The notes below the pieces were generated by a model. It searched no databases, had not been told where the DNA came from, and worked only from the letters and a program-made list of their open reading frames with translations. A program made the translations under genes and the position numbers. Shown here piece after piece: positions 1 through 6,180 of a stretch of 9,664 nucleotides of DNA. The first letter of the stretch is position 1. The number at the start of each line of letters is the position of its first letter. Source of the DNA: Candidatus Gottesmanbacteria bacterium CG_4_10_14_0_8_um_filter_37_24 (GTDB lineage: Bacteria; Patescibacteriota; Microgenomatia; 2-02-FULL-39-11); contig PFMK01000099.1 of assembly GCA_002785215.1 (NCBI GenBank), positions 1-9,664 of the forward strand. The letters are read 5' to 3'.

Positions 1-91
1 AGACAGTGGCAGATTTAACAATATTATTTATGTTAAAAAAGCGGAAGTTTCTATTTTGCAGAAAAGCGGACATTTCTATTTGGTATTGACA
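1..91 (-). mobile_element. End of an IS21-like insertion sequence, partial
   Basis: Two near-identical 20-nt direct repeats lie at 37-56 and 62-81 (18 of 20 identical, 25 nt apart). On the minus strand they read AAATAGAAA(TG/CT)TCCGCTTTT. The minus strand then begins TGTCAATACC at 91, matching the TG...CA type of terminus. Multiple internal repeats of this kind next to a TGT tip are typical of IS21-family ends, with IS481 as an alternative. The transposase genes would lie to the left, outside the window. No target duplication can be checked because the other end is not visible. Confidence 0.5.
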
Positions 92-125
92 GATTAGTAT
101 AAGGATTAGTATAAGGACCTAATCC
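92..125. repeat. Tandem 12-bp direct repeat plus small palindrome next to the IS end
   Basis: The 12-mer GATTAGTATAAG occurs twice head to tail (92-103 and 104-115), directly at the presumed IS tip. The second copy also forms a hairpin, GGATTAG (103-109) with CTAATCC (119-125). It may be a target-site remnant or local slippage; one IS end is not enough to decide. Confidence 0.6.
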
Positions 126-257
126 GCTATAGATGTTTTTTCAACTGATATGCACTATGAGTAGTGTTTCAAGTCGTAGACAGACACTATAAGTATATTA
201 GATTAAATAGATTGATGTATCGGAAAAAAATGATATTTTTGAATCTAAAGAATTATC

Positions 258-287
258 TTGACAGGAATAAACATCGTGTGTTAAACA
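258..287 (+). promoter_or_regulatory. Possible promoter, strong -35 and weak -10
   Basis: A consensus TTGACA (258-263) is followed after 17-18 nt by TTAAAC/TAAACA (281-287), a poor -10. The only downstream candidates are a small structured RNA and the hairpin terminator at 341-403. There is no convincing ORF. Confidence 0.3.
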
Positions 288-293
288 TCAATA

Positions 294-403
294 TCAGGTG
301 ACGACCATTAACTGCTCATTTCAATGATCCTCACCAAAAGCACAAAGAGCATTACTAATCGTAGCCCGTATCCCGCTAGCGTTAGTGATGCTCTTTTTGT
401 TTT
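294..403 (+). ncRNA. Candidate small RNA between promoter-like site and terminator
   Basis: No reading frame of useful length lies between the possible start near 294 and the T-tract ending at 403. The stretch can form a 5-bp stem GGTGA (297-301) with TCACC (331-335), followed by the strong terminator hairpin. Promoter-like site, structured body and terminator together resemble a short sRNA gene of about 105 nt. The -10 box is weak and no known family is recognised, so this is a hypothesis. Confidence 0.2.
341..403. terminator. Strong, probably bidirectional, intrinsic terminator
   Basis: A long stem pairs AGAGCATTACTAA (from 346) with TTAGTGATGCTCT (ending 394), closed internally by TAGC/GCTA around 362-379. 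On the plus strand it is followed by CTCTTTTTGTTTT. On the minus strand the exit reads GCTCTTTGTGCTTTT, a weaker T-tract, so it could also end the minus-strand gene at 422-571. The palindrome is flanked by an exact 12-bp direct repeat, AAAGCACAAAGA (337-348 and 408-419). Confidence 0.7.
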
Positions 404-421
404 ATCTAAAGCACAAAGAAT

Positions 422-571
422 TTACAAAGTTACTACTGGTATGTTCAAGCCCTTATCCCGCAATATTTTAAATTGTTCTTTTGCTGTTTGTTGAAATTTC
501 TCCCATTCGAAATCTCTTTTTTTTGTTTCCTTCTTCTTTATCCCGAATAATTTTTCAAATAGTTTTCTCAT
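422..571 (-). CDS. Small basic hypothetical protein, 49 aa
   Basis: I do not recognise this family. The frame starts at ATG (569-571) and ends at TAA (422-424). The protein begins MRKLFEKLFGIKKKETKK and ends KGLNIPVVTL. It has a lysine/arginine-rich N-terminal half, then an amphipathic stretch with alternating charged and aromatic residues (RDFEWEKFQQTAKEQFK), probably helical. It has no membrane segment and no cysteines. Its reality rests on signals, not homology: a Shine-Dalgarno-like AAGGTG (577-582) sits 5 nt before the ATG, a near-consensus promoter lies at 592-620, and a hairpin terminator follows at 341-403. This is a complete monocistronic unit. The A8 run early in the frame would destroy the frame if miscounted. 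A role in nucleic-acid binding would fit the charge but is only a guess. Confidence 0.6.
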   Translation of the reverse strand: MRKLFEKLFGIKKKETKKRDFEWEKFQQTAKEQFKILRDKGLNIPVVTL

Positions 572-591
572 ATTTGCACCTTATATTAAAA

Positions 592-620
592 ATCCTAGCA
601 TGTGAAATCCTGCTTGTCAA
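592..620 (-). promoter_or_regulatory. Strong sigma70-type promoter with extended -10
   Basis: On the minus strand a perfect TTGACA (615-620) is followed by a 17-nt spacer and TAGGAT (592-597), preceded by TGC as in an extended -10. The predicted start is near 585, about 14 nt before the ATG of the 49-aa gene, leaving room for its Shine-Dalgarno. Confidence 0.75.
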
Positions 621-657
621 GTACCTATAGTAAGTAATCATCCAAAGTAATGTAATC

Positions 658-682
658 CTATAATATTAGGATAATATTATAG
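658..682. repeat. Perfect 10-bp AT-rich palindrome in a divergent intergenic region
   Basis: CTATAATATT (658-667) and AATATTATAG (673-682) pair perfectly around AGGAT. It lies between the minus-strand promoter at 592-620 and the plus-strand glycosyltransferase unit. It could be an operator or a small cruciform; there is no T-tract to suggest termination. Confidence 0.45.
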
Positions 683-760
683 ACTGTTATTATGCTCTAA
701 AATAGATTATAATTTTTATGTGGATATATATGTGAATAGATTTTTGTGTCAAAAAAGGGA

Positions 761-848
761 TACATGCCCTTCTTATTCCGGTTTGCAGCCCAACAGGGCG
801 AAAAAGCGGATTAGAAGGGTATATACTGAGTAACCTAAGTTGCAAACC
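761..848. promoter_or_regulatory. Structured element with possible pseudoknot upstream of the GT87 gene
   Basis: Three pairings are visible. Stem X joins 767-780 to 807-819 (CCCTTCT...CCG with CGG...AGAAGGG, one mismatch and one bulge). Hairpin Z is GCCC (788-791) with GGGC (796-799) around AACA. Stem Y pairs GGTTTGCA (780-787) with TGCAAACC (841-848). Y crosses X, so X and Y together make an H-type pseudoknot. The right half of Y overlaps the -35 box at 840-845. I match it to no riboswitch class. It could be a DNA-level binding site, or an RNA leader if transcription starts further upstream, for example from the lone TATAAT at 708-713. Confidence 0.4.
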
Positions 849-867
849 TGAGTTAAGTGAGTATAAT
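840..867 (+). promoter_or_regulatory. Promoter abutting the start codon of the GT87 gene
   Basis: TTGCAA (840-845), a 16-nt spacer and a perfect TATAAT (862-867) precede ATG at 876 by only 8 nt. The expected start, about 874-876, coincides with the start codon, implying a leaderless mRNA. No Shine-Dalgarno is present, which fits. Confidence 0.6.
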
Positions 868-875
868 TACCAGCT

Positions 876-2075
876 ATGAAGAAACTTAGAAGTATAGATT
901 CCCCTATCTTTTATCTCTCTGTCCTTTTTTTTATCCTTTCCCTGTTTCAAGTGATAAGGGGAGTAGGTAGGGTAGTTAGTACAAAAGAGCTCATTGATTT
1001 TAAGGTTTATTATCAGGCAGTTAATGCTTCATTACTGGGACAAAACCCTTATTTTATGAATTTCGGCGAAAATATCCCTTTTAATTATCCCCCTTCCTCT
1101 CTTCTTTTCCTTGCTCCTCTCACGTTCCTTACTCCACAATCTTCAGAGATTATACTGACTGATTTTTCCATCATTTCTTTACTTTTAGGAGCATATATGC
1201 TTACCAGCCTTTTTCAAATATCCAGAAATTGGACTATCAGGCTGCTTATTTTTTCTTTTCTCCTGCAAAACTTCCCCACTAAATTCACCCTTGTTATGGG
1301 GCAGGTAAATCTGATTCTGTTGCTTCTTATTATTACTTCTTTCAACCATGACCAGAATAACCGGCCAATTCAAAGCGGATTTCTTTACGGGACCGCCTCC
1401 ATGGTGAAACTTATCCCTCTTCCCTTGGGTATATATTTCCTTCTTCGCAGGAAATATCTGGCACTTGCTACCGGTATAATCACCTTTATCGCTGCAAATG
1501 TTTTTGTAACGTCTCTATTTCCCAATACCGGTGATTTTTTCCTAAAAAGGATATTTGAGCTTAGCTTATTGAAAAACACCATTCCAACTCTTTATGATCA
1601 ATCGCTTAAAGCCTTTTTCCTTAGAATTGGATTTTATGGGCATGCTCAGGGGATCTCCCTAATAATTGTAGCTTTCTTGTTTACAATAACTGCAATGAGC
1701 TATTTCAAGAAAAAAATCAAGAAAAAAGATAGAATACTGAATGATTTGACATTTTTTTCCTTGATTCTGGCCATAACTACCATAGGCAACAGCTTCACCT
1801 GGCAACATCATCTGGTTTTCCTTTTCCCGGGATTTATTGCGGAAACTACCTATGTGTTAAGAAATAGGGTAAAAATAAGAGGAATATTACTCTTCTTAAG
1901 CGCGGTACTGGTAGGATATCATTTTCCGGACATAGCCCATCCCCCAACTACCAATCCTATCTTCATTTCGCATGGAACGGTAGGAGCCTTGATCCTCATT
2001 TTTTTACTGCTTACAAATTCCAGGGGAAACTTGATGTTTTTAACGGTTAAAACAAAGAACATTAGACGTTCCTAG
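876..2075 (+). CDS. GT87-family (DUF2029) polyprenyl-phosphate-mannose-type membrane glycosyltransferase
   Basis: This is an integral membrane protein of 399 aa, a normal length for the family, with roughly nine to ten hydrophobic segments. GT87 enzymes (PimE is the best-known member) transfer a sugar from a polyprenyl-phosphate donor at the outer face of the membrane. Visible family features are a first membrane segment at about 11-29, then DFKVYY (41-46) with the acidic residue expected for catalysis, NPY (57-59), YPPSSLLFLAPL (71-82), GQVN (142-145), MVKLIPLPLG (176-185), DQSLKAFFLR (241-250) and WQHHLVFLFP (309-318). The tail (380-399) is basic and probably cytoplasmic. ATG at 876 is chosen because a TATAAT ends 8 nt before it; no Shine-Dalgarno is visible. 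It stands alone, convergent with radA, so no pathway partner is seen. The exact sugar and acceptor are unknown; a cell-surface glycolipid or polysaccharide is the likely product. Confidence 0.82.
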   Translation: MKKLRSIDSPIFYLSVLFFILSLFQVIRGVGRVVSTKELIDFKVYYQAVNASLLGQNPYFMNFGENIPFNYPPSSLLFLAPLTFLTPQSSEIILTDFSIISLLLGAYMLTSLFQISRNWTIRLLIFSFLLQNFPTKFTLVMGQVNLILLLLIITSFNHDQNNRPIQSGFLYGTASMVKLIPLPLGIYFLLRRKYLALATGIITFIAANVFVTSLFPNTGDFFLKRIFELSLLKNTIPTLYDQSLKAFFLRIGFYGHAQGISLIIVAFLFTITAMSYFKKKIKKKDRILNDLTFFSLILAITTIGNSFTWQHHLVFLFPGFIAETTYVLRNRVKIRGILLFLSAVLVGYHFPDIAHPPTTNPIFISHGTVGALILIFLLLTNSRGNLMFLTVKTKNIRRS

Positions 2076-2118
2076 CTAGAATAACTGCCTAATTTCTGTT
2101 TTAAGTCATCTGTTTTTT

Positions 2119-2188
2119 ATCTACTATCTACTATCCTCCATCAACCATTCGCCATGAACTATCAACCATCAACGATGAGCCATTTAAC
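2119..2188. repeat. Degenerate heptamer tandem array between convergent genes
   Basis: Ten consecutive 7-nt units are in strict register, each beginning AT: ATCTACT twice, then ATCCTCC, ATCAACC, ATTCGCC, ATGAACT, ATCAACC, ATCAACG, ATGAGCC and ATTTAAC. The consensus is roughly ATCAACC on the plus strand and GGTTGAT on the minus strand. It fills most of the 122-nt gap between the stop codons of the GT87 gene and radA. No intrinsic terminator hairpin is visible in this gap. Confidence 0.75.
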
Positions 2189-2197
2189 CCTTCCCTG

Positions 2198-3529
2198 TTA
2201 TGAGAATATATCCTTGGATATCTGTGTAATCTGAGAATAATTTAAAGGTGAGATTATATTCTTAAATCCCAGTTTCTTGGCTTCCTTCACCCTTCTTTCC
2301 AAACCTAATACCTGTCTTATTTCTCCAAGCAAACCTACTTCTCCTATCGCTACGGTCTTGGAAGCCAGAGGTTTATTCTTAAAAGAAGAAATGATGGCCA
2401 AACAAATTCCCAAGTCTGCTGCGGGCTCAAAAACTTTTATTCCTGAAGCTGCGTTGACAAATACATCAAACTTGCCAAGGGGGATTCTTAGATGTTTTTG
2501 GATAATGGCAATAAGCATAAGCAGTCTGTTTACGTTGATGCCTGTCCCTACCCTTCTTGGTAAAGGTGTTTGAGATGACACAGTTAGAGCTTGTATTTCA
2601 ACCAACAATGGCCTGGTACCCTCTAGAGTGGCAATCACCACAGACCCGGGAGCCTTATTCTCCTTCCCTAAGAAAAGTTCTGAAGGATTTGCCACCTCTT
2701 TCAGTCCCTTTTCTTCCATGGAAAATACACCTACTTCATCTACCGGCCCGAATCGGTTTTTGCTCGTACGAAGAAGCCTTAATGTGTGGTATCTCTCGCC
2801 CTCAAGGTATAAAACTGTATCCACAATGTGTTCAAGTGTTTTGGGTCCGGCTATTGTACCTTCCTTTGTCACATGTCCAATAAGAATAATCGGGATATTT
2901 TTTCTTTTAGCAAAATTAAGAAGTCTTAAGGTACTTTCTCTTACCTGTCCCACACTGCCCGGACTGCCTGAGAGTTCTTCTGTCCAAAGAGTTTGTATGG
3001 AATCAATAATTAAGATGTGGATTCTATCAAGATTACCTGAGGCTGATTCAATTATTGATTCCACATTTGTATCAGACAGAATCAGTATTTTAGCAGTGTT
3101 TATTCCCAGACGTTCAGCCCGAAGCTTAACCTGTTCAGCTGATTCTTCACCGGAAACATAAAGACCTCCGATATGGGAGATTATTTGCAGTGTAAGTGTA
3201 GATTTGCCAATTCCCGGATCTCCGGCCAAAAGCACCACCGATCCCGGCACCAATCCCGACTTCCCGATACCTCCTCCACCCAAAACCTGGTCTACTTCAC
3301 TGATCCCTGTAGAAGCACGACTTACTTTGGTTGTTTTCACGTCGCTTAACTGAGTTACTTCTGAAGTAGTACTCCTTTCTCTTTTTGCGCTCTTACCCCA
3401 CGCAGTTCTCGTCTCTTTTTCAATCGTCTCGACCAAACTATTCCAGGTACCGCAATTCGGGCATTTACCCAGAAAAGACGGACTTTTATATCCGCATTGC
3501 TGACAAATAAATTGTGAATGGGATTTCAT
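2198..3529 (-). CDS. radA: DNA repair protein RadA (Sms)
   Basis: RadA is a hexameric RecA-like ATPase/helicase that promotes branch migration and extension of recombination intermediates with RecA in the cytoplasm. All hallmarks are present in 443 aa, close to the usual 450. They are a C4 zinc finger (C9, C12, C23, C26), Walker A GDPGIGKST (103-111), GEES (127-130), Walker B ILIIDSIQT (172-180), the RadA-specific KNRFG (257-261), and a C-terminal Lon-like domain (about 292-443) that is structural in this family. The ATG at 3529 puts the zinc finger at the expected distance from the N-terminus. No Shine-Dalgarno precedes it. A TATAAT at 3542-3547 lies 12 nt upstream, so the message is probably nearly leaderless. 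It follows rpsA on the same strand after 101 nt, with no obvious terminator between, so some read-through is possible. Confidence 0.97.
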   Translation of the reverse strand: MKSHSQFICQQCGYKSPSFLGKCPNCGTWNSLVETIEKETRTAWGKSAKRERSTTSEVTQLSDVKTTKVSRASTGISEVDQVLGGGGIGKSGLVPGSVVLLAGDPGIGKSTLTLQIISHIGGLYVSGEESAEQVKLRAERLGINTAKILILSDTNVESIIESASGNLDRIHILIIDSIQTLWTEELSGSPGSVGQVRESTLRLLNFAKRKNIPIILIGHVTKEGTIAGPKTLEHIVDTVLYLEGERYHTLRLLRTSKNRFGPVDEVGVFSMEEKGLKEVANPSELFLGKENKAPGSVVIATLEGTRPLLVEIQALTVSSQTPLPRRVGTGINVNRLLMLIAIIQKHLRIPLGKFDVFVNAASGIKVFEPAADLGICLAIISSFKNKPLASKTVAIGEVGLLGEIRQVLGLERRVKEAKKLGFKNIISPLNYSQITQISKDIFS

Positions 3530-3541
3530 GTTGATGGCAAA

Positions 3542-3547
3542 ATTATA
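3542..3547 (-). promoter_or_regulatory. -10 box of a probable near-leaderless radA promoter
   Basis: A perfect TATAAT on the minus strand ends 12 nt before the radA ATG. No good -35 lies 16-18 nt upstream (TAGAAT at best). A start about 7 nt downstream would give a leader of roughly 5-6 nt and no Shine-Dalgarno. Confidence 0.45.
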
Positions 3548-3630
3548 AACGAAGTATGAAATATATTCTAGTCACTAACCCCTGACTTGATAAAAAAGAA
3601 GAGGATGAAATTAGTATCTATTTGAAATTA

Positions 3631-4848
3631 TTACCTGTATCCTACCGGTTTTTCTTTGGGTACTAAAGTGAGGGATATTTTCCGTTTCACTGTATCAATG
3701 TTTTCTATCATGCAATTGATATTTTCGCCTACTTTTGGTTCGTCTCCCGTGGTAACTTTGCTTATATGCAGAAGTCCTTCAATACCTGGCTCAAGACGGA
3801 TAAAATAACCATATGGTGCTTGTCTAACTACTTCACCGGATAGTGTCGAATCTATCGGATAGCGATCAAGAATATTTTTCCAAGGGTCAGGTGTCAGTCG
3901 TTTGACAGAAAGGTTAAGCTTCCCTTCCTCTTTATTTACATCAAGCACCATCACGTCCACTTTATCTCCCACTTTAAAGATGCTTGCGGGATTTTCTACT
4001 TTTTCCCATGCAATTTCTGAAATATGGACCAGTCCTTCCAATCCATCCATATCTACAAAGACACCAAAAGAAGCCACTCCTGAAACAATTCCCTTCAACA
4101 CGTCATTCGGTTTAATCTTGTCTAATTTTTCTTTCTGAACTGAAGGTGTCACTCCCAGTGATGATGCTTTTTGAGATACTACCAGACGGTTTAACGATTT
4201 ATCTACTTCCAGTACTTTTACATCTATCCTCTTGCCAAGAAGGCTTAATGGATTAGAAGCAAAACTGCTCTCAAGTTGAGTATAAGGCACAAAACCTCTT
4301 AAGCCTTGCCAGTCTACAAGCAGTCCGCCTTTTGCTACTTCTAAGATGGACACATTCAGATCCAAACCTTCTTCTTTGGCTTTGTCGAGCTCTAACCATC
4401 TTCTTTCGAAATTTGCTCTTCTTAGGGATAAAACCACATAACCCATATCATTTTCCGGGTTCATCACTTGGGCAACAATATTAATGCCGGGCTTTAAGGA
4501 TGAAGCATATTCCTTCACTTGTTCAAGTTCCCATTCTGCAACAATACCGAAGCTTTTCTTACCAATATCAACTAATATTTCTCTTGAGGATACGGATACC
4601 ACTTTTCCCTCCACAGTGTCTCCTCTTTTTGCTCCAATTTTGACATCGCCAACCATAGAAAGAAGCTCCGCCATTGTTTGAGGTTCTTTAATTGATTTTT
4701 TCTTTGGTGAAGAAGTTTGGAGATTGGATTCAGTTTTAGCTGCCTTTTTATCAACAGCCAAATCATCAGCAATTTTTATTTCACTTTTGACTTTTGATTT
4801 TTCAACTTTGTCCGGTATAAGCTTTTTGTTTTTGACTTTTTTTATCAC
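3631..4848 (-). CDS. rpsA: 30S ribosomal protein S1, four S1 domains
   Basis: S1 binds mRNA on the 30S subunit and helps load structured messages. The 405-aa product has a lysine-rich, probably disordered N-terminus (1-60), then four OB-fold S1 repeats at about 76-145, 160-229, 246-317 and 331-399. The third (ASFGVFVDMDGLEGLVHISEI) and fourth (YGYFIRLEPGIEGLLHIS) are closest to the consensus; the first two are more divergent, as in ribosome-bound S1 repeats. E. coli S1 has six repeats, so this is a short form. The frame starts with GTG (4846-4848), 11 nt after AGGTGG. A better-spaced ATG (4853-4855, 4 nt after AGGTGG) is out of frame by one base and opens only 17 codons. The A7 run just inside the gene is where the two frames would join. 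A dedicated promoter lies at 4887-4915, directly after the 5S gene. Confidence 0.9.
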   Translation of the reverse strand: MIKKVKNKKLIPDKVEKSKVKSEIKIADDLAVDKKAAKTESNLQTSSPKKKSIKEPQTMAELLSMVGDVKIGAKRGDTVEGKVVSVSSREILVDIGKKSFGIVAEWELEQVKEYASSLKPGINIVAQVMNPENDMGYVVLSLRRANFERRWLELDKAKEEGLDLNVSILEVAKGGLLVDWQGLRGFVPYTQLESSFASNPLSLLGKRIDVKVLEVDKSLNRLVVSQKASSLGVTPSVQKEKLDKIKPNDVLKGIVSGVASFGVFVDMDGLEGLVHISEIAWEKVENPASIFKVGDKVDVMVLDVNKEEGKLNLSVKRLTPDPWKNILDRYPIDSTLSGEVVRQAPYGYFIRLEPGIEGLLHISKVTTGDEPKVGENINCMIENIDTVKRKISLTLVPKEKPVGYR

Positions 4849-4886
4849 TTAACATTTAACCACCTTTCTTTTGGATTATATTTTTG

Positions 4887-4915
4887 ATTGTACCACTAAG
4901 TTACAGTTATTACAA
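4887..4915 (-). promoter_or_regulatory. rpsA promoter with extended -10, directly after 5S
   Basis: On the minus strand TTGTAA (4910-4915), a 17-nt spacer and TACAAT (4887-4892) are visible, with TGG just before the -10 (TGn extension). The start is expected near 4880, giving a leader of about 32 nt that contains the AGGTGG Shine-Dalgarno. The -35 lies only 5 nt beyond the 5S processing stem, and no intrinsic terminator separates 5S from this promoter. Confidence 0.65.
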
Positions 4916-4929
4916 TTTCGCGTTTGAGT

Positions 4930-5050
4930 CCTCCGGCCTCGACCTATTTTCGCGATACCTTGCGGTGTTACTATCGTCGGCGCTGGAGTGTTTGACGACT
5001 CTGTTCGGAATGGGAAAAGGTAGTACCACTCCGCTAAAGAGACCGAAAGG
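4930..5050 (-). rRNA. rrf: 5S ribosomal RNA
   Basis: The minus strand shows the 5S core: TAGCGGAGTGGTACTACC, CCCATTCCGAACAGAGTCG, and AGCGCCGACGATAGTAACACC. Helix I pairs CCTTTCGGTCTC (from 5050) with GAGGCCGGAGG (to 4930), giving 121 nt, the normal length. After one mismatch the stem continues outward as GCGTTTGAG with CTCAAACGC (5051-5059 with 4920-4928). The precursor stem is therefore about 20 bp, a likely maturation substrate. Ends are set by structure and could move by a few bases. Confidence 0.93.
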
Positions 5051-5075
5051 CTCAAACGCAAAACATCTCTATATT

Positions 5076-5189
5076 AAGTTAGTTAGATCATCAGTTACTT
5101 GGTTACTTAGAACAATGATAATTCTAAGTAACAAATTAACCAACTAACTAAGTAACTTTACTAATTAGCTCCTTAAAAAGTGAACAGAA
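5076..5189. repeat. Left arm of a 114-nt inverted repeat bracketing the 23S gene; holds GTTA-hairpin copy A
   Basis: This arm pairs without gaps to 9162-9275: 104 Watson-Crick pairs, 6 G.U pairs on the transcribed strand and 4 mismatches. The inner 22 nt (5168-5189) resemble an ordinary 23S processing stem. The outer part (5076-5160) is a copy of the GTTA-rich hairpin element and can also fold on itself (arms about 5077-5111 and 5122-5155, around the CAATGAT region). It occupies nearly the whole 23S-5S spacer. Confidence 0.9.
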
Positions 5190-5643
5190 CAGTTTTTTTA
5201 ATCTTCAGTCTTAAAATTTACTCTCGACCAATTAGTACGGATCAGCTAAACCCCTTACGGGGCGTACACTTTCCGCCTATCAACCTTGTAGTCTACAAGG
5301 GGTCTAAAGGGATACCTTATCTTGGGGTGGGCTTGGCGCTTCAGATGCTTTCAGCGCTTATCCCGAAGGAATATAGCTACCCAGCTTGCTCACATCAGTG
5401 AAACAACTGGCACACCAGGGATTCCTCCCTCGCAGTCCTCTCGTACTAACAAGAGATCCCCTCAAGTATCCAACGCTTGCACCGGATAGAGACCGAACTG
5501 TCTTACGACGTTCTGAACCCAGCTCGCGTACCCTTTTAACCGGCGAACAGCCGGACCCTTGGAACCTTCTACAGCTCCAGGATAGGATGAGCCGACATCG
5601 AGGTGCCAAACCGGGCCGTCGATATGAACTCTCGGGCCCGATC

Positions 5644-5676
<33 letters not shown>

Positions 5677-6015
5677 AAGCTCGGTCGGCAACCACTGCCG
5701 ATCCGAGGATCACTAACACCCGCTTTCGCGTCTGCTCGAGTTGTCCCTCTCGCAGTCAAGCCGGCTTATGCGTTTGCACGTCACGCAGGATTTCCATCCC
5801 TGCTAAGCCGACCTTTGTACGCCTCCGTTACACTTTTGGAGGCCACCTCCCCAGCGAAACTGCCCACCAGACACTGTCTCTTTGCCGGATTTTTTTGCGG
5901 CCAAAAGATTAGAGTCAATATTTAAAAAGAGAGGTATTCCACTGATGCCCTATACCAGATGGTACAAGGCTCCCTCCTATACTCGACAGTTTCAAATATC
6001 TTCCCAATGCCAAGT

Positions 6016-6046
<31 letters not shown>

Positions 6047-6123
6047 AGGTGCAAGTAGGCCGCATCTTCACAGCCATTTCAATTTCGCCGGGTAACGATT
6101 CGAGACAGTCGCTTACTCGTTCT

Positions 6124-6169
<46 letters not shown>

Positions 6170-6180
6170 ATAGAACAGTT

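Noticed and set aside
130..191. Short plus-strand ORF of about 20 codons starting near 133
   Set aside because: No ribosome-binding site or promoter; AT-rich chance frame.
346..419. Repeated AAAGCACAAAGA spacers considered as a CRISPR-like array
   Set aside because: Only two 12-bp copies around a terminator palindrome; no regular repeats or spacers.
119..814. 9-bp inverted repeat CTAATCCGC (119-127) / GCGGATTAG (806-814) that might mark the ends of a 700-bp mobile element
   Set aside because: Too short, no further complementarity beyond 9 bp, no transposase inside and no target duplication; probably chance.
2277..3161. Plus-strand frames of 98-177 codons opposite radA
   Set aside because: Shadows of a well-supported radA gene; no start signals and no recognisable domains.
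5076..5160. Copy A considered as an intrinsic terminator of 23S
   Set aside because: No T-tract follows on the minus strand, and transcription must continue into 5S; its near-perfect complementarity to copy D is a better explanation.
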